Part shown: in pieces, positions 11,926 to 25,200 of the stretch
How positions within the stretch are numbered: the first letter of the stretch is position 1
Layout: every line of letters starts with the position of its first letter
From: Pleodorina starrii
Taxonomy: Eukaryota; Chlorophyta; Chlorophyceae; Chlamydomonadales; Volvocaceae
Assembly: GCA_030267565.1 (NCBI GenBank)
Contig: BRXU01000017.1
Coordinates: 1,458,501 to 1,522,500, forward strand
Length of the DNA: 64,000 bases
Direction: 5' to 3'
Notes under the pieces: generated by a model
The model's database searches: none
What the model saw: only the letters and a program-made list of their open reading frames with translations
What the model was told of the DNA's origin: nothing
Program-made: the position numbers and the translations under genes

Positions 11926-14087
11926 TATATTAAAAACCACACTCTTTTAACAAAAGCTGGGCTTCTTGACTTTTTGGTTCAGTAATCGTGAAACGAGAAT
12001 CTGTGGAATGTTCAGCTTGCGAAAAAAGAGAGAAAGGTTTTGTCAGGATGGATCGTTAATTGTGTCTCAGCTTGGATGTGCATGGACGATGCCGAGCGAT
12101 CTTTCGTTACGTTTCCTTCGAAGGAGGTTCCGTACATACTATCGTACTCCACTCCCAACTCACGTCAAGACTTTTGTCTCAATCTTAATACGTCAAACGT
12201 ATCACCTACTTACTTCGGCATCAGAGTTGGCATATGCATGGTTTGTAACCCGTGGCTTGATTTCCCGGTGCCATATTGAAGCCGTCTGGTTGAAGTTCCG
12301 TTAACTCCCTGCGACGTCCATGCTGCGCTGGAAGTGGTGTCCGCCCAGCACGGTATCAAGACAAGCGGAAGGGGCCTCGCTGACATAGAAGACCTCGAAC
12401 CTTACACATCGCTATTCTGGGCCTTGACGAGGTCGAGGTCGAGGGCGGTACCCACGTCGAGGGCGGTACCCACGTCGAGGGCGGTACCCACGGACTTGAT
12501 GGCAGATAGATTGAAACCAGCTGCCCAACCCTGGGGGGGGCACGATGCTCCGATGCCAACTCCGTGCACGGACTGCGACCCAACCTCCACTCTCTCACTA
12601 TCAGCGTTGGAGCAAATCCGGACAAGGGCGCGACAAGACCGCATGAAACCTCAATCCATCTGCACAGGGGGGTCATTATGGTTCGCGAGTTCCCCCACTT
12701 GTCACCTGCCATCGCCCATATCAGGCGGCCACACTGCCCGCAGGTTTAGAAATTAGCTACGCTCTCGCCCCGGCCCTAACGGGTCGAGAGGCATCATCCG
12801 AACAGTCAAGCTGACCCAAAACCGTACGTCATATCTGCCTGACACCTGCCTCACTGCGGTATAACTTTAATTTTTAGCTTTCAAGGGCAGTTGAGTCAAA
12901 AAACCAGTATGAGTGCAATCTATCTCCTAGAAAGTCCGCAAGTGACTCCTAACTCCTACGGGACCTCAAGCAAGACCACGCAGCCTACCGTACGCCACAC
13001 ACACGCTCACACACCATGCTGCTTTCGCTGCCGACCTAAGAACGTACAGCTGCTTCCTACTGTAATTATGCTCAACACACCTCACAAGCCCTGTTGTTGG
13101 GAATGCGTGAGAGCACGCCCGTGCTGCTGCTGTCCTACAAATCAACATCCTGCAAACACCCGCCGGAACGGTAATGGCACGCGTGCCCCCGACAAGCCGG
13201 CCGGCAGGTACAGCCTCCATCCATAACCCGCCCCAAGCACAACTCCAGCCCGCGCCCCCACGACATATCAATCGCGTATGCGAAACGCCTAATTTCCTGT
13301 CATCTGCACTGCGGAAGACCCAAGTCCCTACAGCCTCCTCTGCACTCCACCTAAAAACAGCGTGCGGGCTGGCGCGGGAAGAGGCATGACGAGTTGCCTG
13401 TCCCAGCATAGCCATCGCCGCGTTGCATCCTCTTCTCAAGGTGATCGATTGACTGAGCCGTTGCGGCGGCGCCGCAAATCGTCTACCGCACAGCTAGAGG
13501 CTCACGCAGCATCGCTCCGGTACCTGCTGAACGTCTGGCCTCCAAAGGAATAATGCCAACTATTAAGCCCTCGCGGACTAGCCACCTTTCAGGGCCTCCT
13601 CACAGCAAACCCTGATCTGGACTGATCAATTTGAAACAGCGTGGATTATGCGCGCGCAGCTCCTCTTTATGCCGCGACGTTGAACATCAGCTCCCGAGCC
13701 ACTGCGACCATGATACACAGCAACAAAACAAGACGCGGCGTCGTCGGCGGCGAGAGAGGAAGGAACAGACAACAGAGCGGGCGAACTGCTGACACCTCGC
13801 CACGACACACAATCCCAACCCGGATGCATATGCTTCCAGCAACGAGGGGTCCCTTCTATTCCGCAACGGTGGGCACTTCAAATGGCAACCCACTCCACAC
13901 TAACCGTTGCGCATTGCCCTGGGTAGGACGCCGTATACGAAATCTTACGAGCCTTATTTTGACCCTTCAACATTCATTACCTCCCAATGCGTTTAACTCA
14001 TTTACCGCCCATCATGCTGAACGCCTGCCGTTGCCGCGACATCCCAGCAATGCAGGGACATGCACGCCGCCCAGGTTGGCTCAACAC
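11926..14087. other. Intergenic region upstream of AKR-like gene
   Basis: This 2.2-kb region lies between two minus-strand genes and should hold the AKR-like promoter and the 3' flank of the RNA-binding protein gene. It is AT-richer at 11930-12300 and 12760-13100. A 79-codon plus-strand ORF at 12040-12279 has varied composition but no recognised domain. A three-copy 18-bp repeat lies at 12440. No RNA gene was recognised. Confidence 0.6.
12440..12492. repeat. 18-bp tandem repeat, 3 copies
   Basis: The unit CGAGGGCGGTACCCACGT is repeated three times, the last copy differing at its end. Each unit contains a KpnI-type GGTACC palindrome. Confidence 0.9.
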
Positions 14088-14092
14088 TTACA
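14088..14092 (-). promoter_or_regulatory. TGTAA overlapping the stop codon
   Basis: The last codon and stop read GTG TAA, creating the volvocine poly(A) word TGTAA across the stop codon itself. I saw no other minus-strand TGTAA in the following kilobase. If it is used, the 3' UTR would be only a few tens of bases; otherwise another signal is used. Confidence 0.35.
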
Positions 14093-17000
14093 CTGGGTCC
14101 CCCCCAGGCTCAAAGCTTGCTACCAGGTCCCACGATAGCTCAGCCCTGCACCCGTCCCAAGCTGCCACAGACCCAGGGCCCGGCACAGTGTCCAGGACCA
14201 CCCTCCCATCGGCCGCATGGGGCGTACCGCTCGAGATTGGCGAAGCCATGCGGCGCGCAGCCTCCAGCTCCTCCACGCCATTGGCCGAGGCGACGCGCGG
14301 CATCGACATGCTCGCCAGCTGCTCCTGAACCGAGGCCACGTTCACCTCCGGGGACAGGTTGACGGCTGGCGACAGCGGCGTATGCACCGGGCTGGGGGTG
14401 CTGCCCAGCTGCGACATGGCCATAGGGCTCCGGGCGCCGGCCGCAGCTGCCGCCGCGTGGGCGTGCTGTGCGCTGTGGTGGCTGTGGTGGGAGGCCGAGC
14501 CAGGGCCGTTGTTGCGGACGCCCAGTTGCTCAGCGTACATCACCTTCAGGCGCTGGTTCGAGTGCGGCGGGAACTCGATACCGTTCAGCTGCTGGATGGC
14601 GGCAGCTGCGGCCTCCGGGGTCGAGTAGTTCACGAAGCAGAAGCCCTGCAAGTAAACCCAGCGATCCCGACAGACACTGTCATCCAATTGATCCGCCGAC
14701 TGGCCGCCTACGGGAACCCTGGTTCCCTTGGGTTTTACATTCACACCGTCCCAGCGTGCCCCAGGCTCGGAAAGGTCGTTGGGCCTTCCACCCGAACCCA
14801 TTAGGCTCACCTTCGATCTGCCAGTAGCTGGGTCCTTCTTCAGGTCGCAGTACTCCATACCGTTGAACTTACGGAACAAGCGGGCAAGCACGTCCTGGGT
14901 GACGCTCTGCGGAGCACAGACAATACGACCATCAGCTCAAGGAGCTAGAGACAAATTTGCTCCCCGCCAAAACCGGTGACTTCATCATCGGTACAAACTG
15001 GCGCCGTGGGCCATGTCACGCTTGCCGATGCCAGGCTAGGCAATGCCTCACTACGCCATGCCAGCATTTAAACTAACACGATTGGCCACGAGCCGCCGGA
15101 GTTGTTTGTTGCTCCCAAAATTCGCTCCGAAGACCGCTCCCTCGCACCTTGTGGACCACAACGAACAGGCGCTGCTTGCTCAGCGTCGGCGAGTCGTGCG
15201 GCGTCACTGCATGACAGGTGGGTCAGAGCAGAGGGGCAATGGGGCTCCAGGTTGGGAATGCCACAACAGCCGCGGCGCACACACGTTGGCTGTTTCACGT
15301 TCTCTACTATGTGCATATGCGAGGCCCTTCTTTGCGGCTGCTTGCATGGGTCGTCGTCTCCTTACCATTGGAGCTGTTGGTGTGAAGGCTGCCCAGGCCC
15401 ATGTTGAAGTTAAGTGCGCCAACCTAGGGGGGGGGGAAACACGACCCGAGGCACATGTCAGTTACCAAACAGCAGGGCATGTAAACACGGCACTGCACGC
15501 CAGTGAGAGAAACGAGAGCTCTTCCGAGGTAGTATGACAAGGCATAAGCTTGGAGGCTTTGTCGAAGGGACCAAAGGGTCCGTCGGAAGGGACAGAAATC
15601 ACCCACTAGCCCAGTGTCCCGGCCTCACCTGCATGTTCGCCAGGTTGGACTGCATGTTGGCCAGATTGGCAGCGTCGCCCAGGTGGTTGAAGCCGCCCAG
15701 TCCACCTAAGCCGCCGAGGCCCGAGATCGTGGTGTAGTCCGTCACGCCAATTGGCGAAGGGGAAAGCGCTACGGAAAGTAGGCAGTGCATGACGAGGATA
15801 CGCATAATTTCACACTGTGTAAAGGTAACACTCGGGAGTCCTCGCTGCCTGGCAGGTAGGGCACCCCGCCGATCCGAGGAATACCCGTCCCACAAGGAAT
15901 GCGAAGGACGGCAAGGATGGACGCAGATGGCAACGGCGCTATCACTAGCGGAGTTCGCTACGGTGCTTGTCCTGCGCTGAAAGACTGGGTAGTTAGCACG
16001 TCCCTATTAGCTGGTGATCACCCGTGCAAGCCGTGTCCTCCGGGTCGGGTATCTTGCTTTCTGCTATTGCATATCGGCGGGCGCACAGTTGGGGGGCGGG
16101 ACCGGTGGGCGAGTAGCTGCTGTGGAACGGCGGGCGCACACGATATAGACGCGGTAGTGCTGTAGCGGTATCTACTTCCCCGACGCCAGCCCGGGACCGA
16201 TCGCCGCACCGTGGCCCATGGGCAGATCCAGCGGCATGTGCGTCGCATCGGGCGGCAAGTGGTGACTGATGCCGTAGTCCAGCTTGGTGGCCTGCTGTGG
16301 TTTGGCAAAAGCATAAGCATTGGGTTCAGTGCTGCTGTTAGCAACAACACACGTCGAAAAACATTGTTCGCTGGCGTCTAAAGTTACTATTGAACTCAGA
16401 TGGCTGTGAGGCAACGATGGAACGGCCGAGTGGTGGGAGACGCATGGATCCTGCAAACCAGCGGCCCCGGCGGCACTAACCTGCGCCAGGGGGGAGAACA
16501 TGTCCTGGGGCGAGCCCTCGCCACGGCCGCGCTTGGTCTTCGGCTCGGCGAGCATGCACTTAACCTTGTAGGGGCCAACCTGCGCATGGGTATTTCGGAA
16601 TGTTGGTCCGTAGAACGACAGTACCGACCTCATTTGATTATACACAGGTATGTTACTCGCCGATGCGCTCAACCGACCACGCACCCGCGAGCCGACTCAT
16701 ATATCCGCATGGCGTCACGCAAGCAGTGACCAAAGGCTTTTGAACCGGAGCATAAATCAGGACACTCCGTACCGTGCCGCGGGTCGTCACGTCCTCCAGC
16801 GAGCGCAGGGCAAACGACGCCTTGGTGAACTTGCAGAAGACCACGCCCTTGCTGGCGACGAGGTCCGTCTTGCAGTACTCCAGACCATCGTACTGCGCCA
16901 TCGAATCCTGCAAGGCAACAACCAAGTACGTCAGTTGTCCGGATAGGTGCGTTTCTAACCGTCGCAACGACAGGAGCACACAGATCCGTGTTTCCGCTTA

Positions 17001-17975
17001 CATTGATGTGTTGTGGATCCGCCTGCTTAGGCACCACGATGAAGAGGCGAGATCGCGGCGGAATATTGTCCGGATCGGAGCTAATCTCCTGCTCGGCCGG
17101 CCGGGGCGGGTGCATGCCCCTGCAAAAAGCGTCGCCGAACGTGTCGCCGGCGTTATAATTTGTCGAACGTATGTGGTCTAAGCCTCATTGAGCTTCCACA
17201 ATGTTTTTCTCATATAAGAATACGGAACAAGGAGGTAGGAACGATCGAGTGGGCGGCGGCGAAAACATCGCTACGTCTGTGACTCAAATCCTGGACAATA
17301 CAAATCAAATACAGCAGTAAGAGTAACAACTTCAGGCGGGAAGTTGACATCATCCCCGATGATGTGCTTGGCCTGCGCGAACACACCTGGATGTGTTCGG
17401 GGCCTCCGCCAGCAGGACCTTGAGCTTCGGTCCCCGGCCGTTGTTCAGCACCGCCCCGTTGAGGTTCTCCATTGCCAGCGCAGCAGAAGAGGCCTTGTCA
17501 TACTTAACATAAGCCACTGCAAAGGGAAGGACCACGGGCGATGATCAGTACCGGCTTCCATGCGACGCCGGGCACTCGAATATGGAGCAACCAAAAAGCG
17601 ACGCAGCGACTGTGGATGCAAGAGAGCGGAAACCGGTATGCTAATAAGCGGAGGTGTGCGTCTCAAAGCCGTTCCTGGTGCCAGAAACGACGATCAGCAA
17701 GTGCCGGGGTCAGCCCAGCTAGACCGCTCTACAACGGCACTGCATAAACGACTGACCTCCTTTCTCACGGATGACCTTAACGTTCTGGACGTTGCCGAAC
17801 GGCCGGAAGGCGACTTGCAGCGTCTCAGCCTGCGAAGGGCACAGGGTTGAGGGCCGCACGGCGTCTGGAAGCCGCCTCTCCACGCCAGCTCCTAAGGCGT
17901 CGAAAGGCCCACCTCCACATTCTTGCCGCAGACGATAAAGAGGCGGCTGCCGGGAGGGGCATCCACGGCATCCAT
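14088..17975 (-). CDS. Three-RRM RNA-binding protein, RBM45-like
   Basis: Twelve exons join in phase into 536 residues: 17913-17975, 17757-17829, 17387-17516, 17002-17119, 16773-16907, 16481-16579, 16210-16291, 15629-15768, 15366-15423, 15148-15206, 14811-14906 and 14088-14645. There are three RNA-recognition motifs, each with RNP2 and RNP1: LFIVCG/GVAYVKY (about 11-87), LFIVVP/KGVVFCKF (about 112-190) and LFVVVH/GFCFVNY (about 312-390). The strands ending RRM1 (KLKVLLAEAP) and RRM2 (KVKCMLAEPKTKRGRG) resemble animal RBM45, where RRM2 ends in a similar ILAEPKNK. The linker before RRM3 is Gly/Asn/Leu-rich, and the tail after it is His/Ala/Ser-rich. The expected role is mRNA binding, in splicing or post-transcriptional control. 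The RRM calls are firm; orthology to RBM45 is inferred. Confidence 0.85.
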
Positions 17976-19214
17976 AGTCGCTAGAGAGTGGCTCCGGCCC
18001 CGCGGGCACGGCTGATTGCAAAGGTTGGGGCCAACTACTCTGTCATCAATGTCAAGGTGTTATGAAATGCTGAGCTGCTTGGGATATAGGCAAAAATGCG
18101 GCGGCTTTAAGCAAGTTTGCGGACGCTGTTGCCGTACTGCCGTCCGCTTTGTACAGAAGTTTGCCGCCTGTAGATTGTCATAATTTACCGACATTCGTCA
18201 CTTGAGACATAGGCATTTTGGCCATCGGTCTGTGCAGGCGCTACCTGCTGGACAGTTTAGCAACCCATTGTTTGTGCGAAAGCATGCATTGGGAACGCAC
18301 AACGCGTAATAAGTGTACGCGTCAATGGCCTTGCTCGAAGTGCATCTTCTCTAGCTTGATTCGTTTGGGTTCTTATTTTGGTCACAGGGCTGAGAGAAAC
18401 GCACAACTTCGCCTCTGGCCATTCTGGCCTGTTTGCTAATCCGTCATGGACGAAATGTGCTATTGGGGCAACTACCCGCAGTTATGGTTGCGCGATAGCG
18501 AAAATCGGCGAGGATGTATGTTTTGCGGCCCACCAAGGACGCGTTTCTGGAGAGCTTCCCCCTTAAGTACTCATCTTAAGAGGTGCTTTATGCTTACTCA
18601 CGATTGCCTGTCCGAGCGGCGCATCCTCCAATTTCGTTTACAATAGAGCTAACCGAACGCCTCGCGTATGCTCTGGGCGCATTACTCACAGGCACATGCC
18701 ATTATAACAAACGCGTTACACAGCGATCTAACGTTCTGCTTTTGCTAAGAGCCATTTTTGAGTGTTTTCGTGTCGACAAGGCTCGGAGTTCCGCCTGTGT
18801 TGATGTTCAAGTCGTAATAGCATGGTAATGATATGGACATTTGCGATGAGAGCTTCCTGTATGCTGGCCTGGCCTGATGCTAGAAGTTGATGGTGTTCAT
18901 TCCGATGTAGGCAGTATGTATTCACGTTCCGAAACGGCTGAATTCAGGCATAGAGTCGTTTTCACATAATAAAAACTGCATTTGTTTGTCATTATATAGC
19001 ATATATTTGCGCACCTCACAACGTCACAGCAGACATATCTCTTTGGCCGTTCCCCGATGGTTCAGAATTCTTGGAGAAACCCCCAACGTTAGCTTGCGAT
19101 TGCTAGATGGACGCGAGCTGCTGCTCCGCTGTGTGACTGTTATGGCTTGTGTGCCCTTCGGAGTCTTCGCGTCTTTTAAAAGCTGCGCCCCTTATATATA
19201 TCTGAGGCTCTGCT
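17976..19214. other. Shared promoter region of divergent genes
   Basis: This 1.24-kb AT-richer spacer lies between the start codons of the RBM45-like (-) and armadillo (+) genes. It should hold both 5' UTRs and promoters. A TATATATA run at about 19194-19201 sits only 14 bases before the armadillo ATG, too close to be its TATA box. No other gene was seen. Confidence 0.6.
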
Positions 19215-22200
19215 ATGTCTAAGGCAGCGCCCAAGGGCAAAGGAACCAAGAAGGACCGAGGGCCGCTGCTCGCCGCGCATGCAGAAGCGCTTCGAACAGG
19301 GCTGGGCACGGTGGGCGCCCGAGGGCTGTGTTAGCTGCTGTCCATGGCATGCGCACTGCAAGCTTGCTGATCGAGCTCCTGACGTGCCCACGTCGCAGAC
19401 GCCCGATGGCCAGCTCGTCAAAGGCAAGCTTACGGCTGCCCTGAACATCTGGAGCATGGTGCTGGGCGGCGAAGACGAGGTGGGCATTCCCAAAACGCGG
19501 GGAGCAAAAGCAACCGGCGCGGCTATGGGAGCAAACGTTTCCGTGTTTTAGCACGCCCGCCGTGCCCGCCATTTTAGGCCGTTGCATCCGAGGGATGCAA
19601 CTCACAGCGGCACCCTTCCTTGCGGGCCTGCTCGCGGGAATAGCCGCGCGAGCTTCGGCTTCTCCTCGGGTCCCCGGCCCTGCTGGCACGGGCATCTAGC
19701 TGCCACATGTCGCGCTGCGGCGCGGCTTGGAGCCAGACCGCACACTCCGGGCACGGACGGGCCTAGCGGCTAGGATGGCCCCCATACGGGGTCTAGCAGC
19801 TCGGTCAGCGCGGCGCGGGGGGGAAGGCCTCCACGGCAAGGATCCTCCCCTCCTCAACGGGCGTCCGTTCGGCGGCCCCGTGGCGGCACAGCCGCAGTCG
19901 GCCCCTAGCGCCGTGGTGTCCGCGCCCCCGCGGTCGCGCACGTGCCCCCTCATCCTCGTCCTCGTCCTCAGATCCCCCGCTGCCTGTCCTCGTTTCACCG
20001 CGCCGCGCCGCGCCTCCCTCGCCCTGCCCCGCGCCCCACCGCGCCCCCTGGCCTCCGCACCTCTCGCTCCGCCCCTCCCCGCCTCGCCCTGCTGGCCCTG
20101 CCTCGCCTCAACCCGCCCCCGCACCGGCCCTGACCCGCCCTGTGTCCTGCCCTGTCACGTGGCCTGTAACGGCGGGTCTGCAGCGCGAGGAGGTGTTCAA
20201 GGCGGGCATCTGTCCGCTGCTGCACACGTTGCTTGAGCGAGGAGACGTGGAGGAGCGCCACGCGGCCATGGGCTGCCTGTCGGTGCTGGCGCAGAGCGAG
20301 AAGCACGTCGCGGAGGTGGTCACGCACCGGGTGGGTGGCTGGAGGCGCGCGTGGGTGGGCGGTTGGGCGGTTGGGGGCGTGAAAGCGTGCGTGCGTGCGT
20401 GGGTAAAAGCATGCGGGAAGAGGGAGGCGGGAGATAAGAACAGCGGGAGGAGTGGGCGGAGGGAGGCGGGAGGAGTGGGTAGGTGGCTGGGTCGTCATCG
20501 TCTCTCGGCGGGCTGGGTCCTGCGTTTGGGTTCGGAGTTCGAGCATGGGCGGGACAGAATGAAGGTAGTTACGGGCGTAATGCAGGAAGCAGGCGGACTG
20601 GTGGCCGGCACACACTCCGCTTGAGCGATGTCACGGGGCGTGAGAAGGCGGAGGGGGAAGGCGGGGCCAGGGAACGCGGGGGCCCCGCTTTCACTGGGGC
20701 CCGACCAGGGGCCGGCTGCGGCGCAGGAGAGGGCGACAGGGCAGGTGGGCGTAGCGGGAAGCGCCCCTCCCGCTCGATCCACCCCTGCTCGCCTGCGGTC
20801 GGCAGTGGGTAGGGGGGGCCAAGGTCGCTCCACGGCATACGGGCGCCGCGTGCGGGAGACCGCGCTTGTCGGATGGCAAAGAATTGCATTGCGAATAGGG
20901 GAAGGGTTCTGGAGTCATTGGCTCGTCGGGAGGGGGTAATACGGACTAGGTGGCTCGCAGTTGCCCGGGGCGAATGGGTAATTAAGGTGAAACCACGGCG
21001 ATGGGGCGGATGCGACGCAAGCGAACCCTGTAATAATTGCCGACGTCAAGTCGCCCGATGGATGCGCCGTGCCGAGGGCCTTGGCTTAACGGGACAGAGC
21101 TGGACAGACGGAGCACAACTTGCAGTGTGCGTGCGCGACCCGCGGGTCGGTGGGTGACCCTTGCCCTTCCACGCCGCGGCGCGCCGCACGCAGGTGATCG
21201 CCACTGCGGCGGCCCTGTTGATGTTCGACCACGCGCGCGGCAAGCTTCCGTCCGTACAGCTGCTGCGGCTCTGTGCGGCGCGACAGGAGTTCGCCAGCAA
21301 GGTCGGTTCGTTGGGGGCCGCTAGCCAGGGGGAAGGGACGGCGGGGCGGCAGGGTGCAGCTCGCAGGAAGCCCGGGCCACGACCCACATCGCCCGGCGGC
21401 TGCCTGCCGCCGGCCGTGTCGTGGACCTTTGTCTGCGCCAAGCCCCCGGTCAGCCGCCCATCCTGACCCACATTGTTGCCAGAGAGGTTCTCCCCAGCCC
21501 AGCCCCGCAAACTACCAGGATGCAATTCCCGCGGGGCGGCCCCAGCTCGCCTTGCCCCGGCGTAGCTGTGGGCTGTGCCGGCCACCCGACGGCGCCGCTC
21601 CGGAACCACTATTAGTTTGTTGGTTGTCGCCTTTGCCGGCAGGTGGCTGACGTGGCACTTCCTGCGCTGGTGGAGGTGCTCAAGAGCGACGGCCTCCCGG
21701 GCTGGGGCCAGATGCGGCAGGTGGGTTGCGGGCGCGGCGCGGTGCGGTGCGGTGCGACAGGGTCGACAACCCAACGCCTTCCAGCCCTGGGCAGGAGAGG
21801 GGCGCCGCCACCGCCTGCACCCGGCGGGCGCCGCTGCGCATCATCCGCCGGTCGCGGAGGAGGCGAGGGCGGTGAGGATTTGTGCGTCCGCGCCGGACTA
21901 CTCCTCCGGGTCTGCCGATATCCCTGGCGCCGGCCCCCCCCCCACGGCGGTCCCCACGGGCTCCACGCCCGTGAGCCGTCCTGCGGCCCCGCGCGCAGCT
22001 CCCCCTCCTCTCCCCTCCGCCCCCCGGCGATTCGTAGTTTATTTTCCTCCCCCGCTCATCGACGCGCACCCCTCTCTGCGTCCAAACAGGCTCAGACCCA
22101 CGCCGCGCACACGCTGAAGCTGCTGCTGGAGAACGTGGAGGGCGAGCCGCCGGAGATCCGACAGGCGCGGCGCGGCGCGGTGCTGCAGCTGGGCGCGGTT

Positions 22201-25200
22201 GCGCCGCTGGCGGCGATGGTGGCAACGGCGCCGCGCCTGCCGCCGCCGGCGCTCATGCCGGCGCCGCCGCCGGTGATGACCAAGAAGAAGGGCAGCGCAG
22301 CGCGCAAGAAGGAGAGCAGCAAGCAGGAGGTGCGGACGGAGGCGAGAGACGGGGTGGGGCGGGAGGCGGTGGCAGGGTGGGAAGGAAGGGTTAGGGACGG
22401 AGAACAGACCGAACTGGCTAGCTGAGAGGCGCTGACGGGGAAAGACGACGGGCAGGACGGTCCGATTTGGCAAGAGGAGTGGTGTTTGGGGAGGGCAGGA
22501 GCGACGCGGCGTGGGGCGAGGAGCGTGTCTGCGGGCCGGTCTTTACGAAGGAGTGAGCATGGGGCTGGGTCTGGGCGAAGGAATGAGGCTGGGGCGCAGA
22601 CCAGGCTGCGAGGCTAGTGGGCGGCGCGGCAGTTTGGGGGATTTGCGTGCCGCCGCGTCTGCCGCAGCCGGCTCGTTCCCGAGAGTTCGGGTCGCCGGAC
22701 GTGGATGGACGCAGACGGCTTCCTGGCGTGGAGGGTGCAACACCGGGTGACCCGCGGGTCAGAACGCGGTCTGTAGTACTGGGTCCATGGACCCCAGCAA
22801 CGTGTTTGCCTCCGGTTACTTCGCTGGGTCTCGTATAATGTTTTACCCCACTGCAAGCCCGGCGCGCCCTTCCCGCCGGCCCCTTTGCGCGCCTGCAGAC
22901 GCCTCTGGGCACCCGCGACGCCGCAGCCACGGTCGCCTCCGCCTGCCTGCGGTACCTGTCTCTGGTGCCCGAGTTCGTGGAGGAGTTCATGCGTGAGTGC
23001 GACGTGACGCACGGCAGCGAGCATCCCCCACCACCTACCCCGGCTGCCATTCGCTATCCACCACTTTCTGCCAGCCCGACCAACCAACCAACCAACCAAC
23101 CATGGCTTCCGGCCTTTCGGGTGGTGCCGGGTGTGCCGCCCTATGACACGCCACCCCACGCCATGCCAAGGTGTTTCTCCCTGCCCCGCGCCGCCCCGCT
23201 CCGCCCGGCCCGGCCCTCCTCCCCAACCGCGACATGGCGGCGTGGTTGTGGGCTTCCTCTCACTCCCAACCTCTCCGGGCCTTGGCCTGCTTACTCCGCC
23301 GGGGCTCCTCTTCCTTCCCACGGCCGGGGGGAACGATCCGCCTTGCCTGGCCTCACCTCCACCACCCCCATCCGCCTCCATTCCACCGCTGCGGAATCAT
23401 CTCGATAGCTCCCCCGCCCCCGCGCCCCTGCCTCTCCCTCAGGCACCGGCTCGCTGCCTGGCATCATCCGGGGTCTGCAGACGTGCGGCGAGGAGCAGGC
23501 CGCCTTCCTGACGGGGGTGCTGTGGGAGACGTCGGCGGAGTCGCACGTGGCGGAGGCGGCGGTGGCGGCAGGCGGCGTGGTGGCGCTGCTGCACGTCATC
23601 TCGCGACACCTGGCGGGATGCAGGATAGGTGCGTGCAACGTGTGTGTGTGTCAGCGCGCGGGCCAGCGCGTGTCTGCTGCTGCCCTGTCCCCTGCCGGCC
23701 CTTGCACTTACCCTCTCCCCGCCAACCGCCCCTCGACGAAGGCAAGCCCAAGAAGGCGCCCTCCGCCAAGAAGGCGGGCGACAAGAAGGACGGCAAGGGC
23801 AGCCGCGCGGCGTCCCCCAACAAGAAGGACGGCAAGGATGGCAAGGACGGCAAGAGCGGCAAGGGCGGCAAGGGTGGGTCGGCATGCGCACCTGCCGGCC
23901 GGCCGGAGGCTGGGTCCGGGGAACAAGACAGGGCAGGGCCGCCAGGGGCGCGCCATGCGTGTGTGTGTGGAAAAGGGGAGGGTGAGGGTGCTTGGGTGGC
24001 TTGGTCGCCGCCGACCAGCGGGGGGCGGGGCCTGCAGTACGCCTTGCCCTGCGAGCCCGCGTTGAGGCGGCTGGCCTGCCGCTCAGGCAGCCTGAGGCTG
24101 AACCGGGCTCTTGTCGGGGCATGGTCTGCGTGGGCGGAGTCGTGCGGGGCTGAGCATTCGACCGCTGCATTCATTGGGGCGCCTCCCGAGGCTGCGCTGC
24201 GGCGTTGGTCGCGTGCGTCGTTCAGCTCATCGTCCAATCGTCGAATCATTTGCCTCTCCCCCGGACCCCGGACCGCAAGCGCGGCCGCTCCGATGGCGTC
24301 TACTCCTCAGGCGGCCTGATGTACGTTACCCAGCGGTACCCAGCAGGTCAGCCGGCACGTTGCGGCCGCACGTCTCGCCAGGGCCCCTCGCTGGCCGACA
24401 GATGGCCTCCCTCGCGCCGCCACCTTGTGTTGGGGCACCTCCTCACTGGCGCTGCTCCTCGCCCCCTGAGGTCCTGTCCTGTGTCCTGGCCTGTCCTGCC
24501 GCGCCCTGCCGCTGCAGGTAAGTCCTCAAGCTCCTCTGCGGACGTGGTCAACTTTGCTGACGCGACGGTGTGCAACGCGACGGGCACTCTGCAGCACCTC
24601 ACCTTCCTGGACGACGCAAAGCACCAGGTGGGCCCATCGGGAGGCTAAATGCGGGGGGCCGGGGGCTGGGGTGCAGGCCGGCTGGGGTGAAAACAAGGCG
24701 CAGGCCGGCTGGGGTGAAAACAAGGCGCAGGCCGGCTGGGGTGAAAACAAGGCGCAGGCCGGCTGGGGTGAAAACAAGGCGCAGGCCGGCTGGGGTGAAA
24801 ACAAGGCGCAGGCCGGCTGGGGTGAAAACAAGGCGCAGGCCGGCTGGGGTGAAAACAAGGCGCAGGCCGGCTGGGGTGAAAACAAGGCGCAGGCCGGCTG
24901 GGGTGAAAACAAGGCGCAGGCCGGCTGGGGTGAAAACAAGGCGCAGGCCGGCTGGGGTGAAAACAAGGCGCAGGCCGGCTGGGGTGAAAACAAGGCGCAG
25001 GCCGGCTGGGGTGAAAACAAGGCGCAGGCCGGCTGGGGTGAAAACAAGGCGCAGGCCGGCTGGGGTGAAAACAAGGCGCAGGCCGGCTGGGGTGAAAACA
25101 AGGCGCAGGCCGGCTGGGGTGAAAACAAGGCGCAGGCCGGCTGGGGTGAAAACAAGGCGCAGGCCGGCTGGGGTGAAAACAAGGCGCAGGCCGGCTGGGG

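Noticed and set aside
12040..12279. 79-codon ORF with pherophorin-like flavour
   Set aside because: Cys spacing does not match the pherophorin domain, and no adjoining exons were found.
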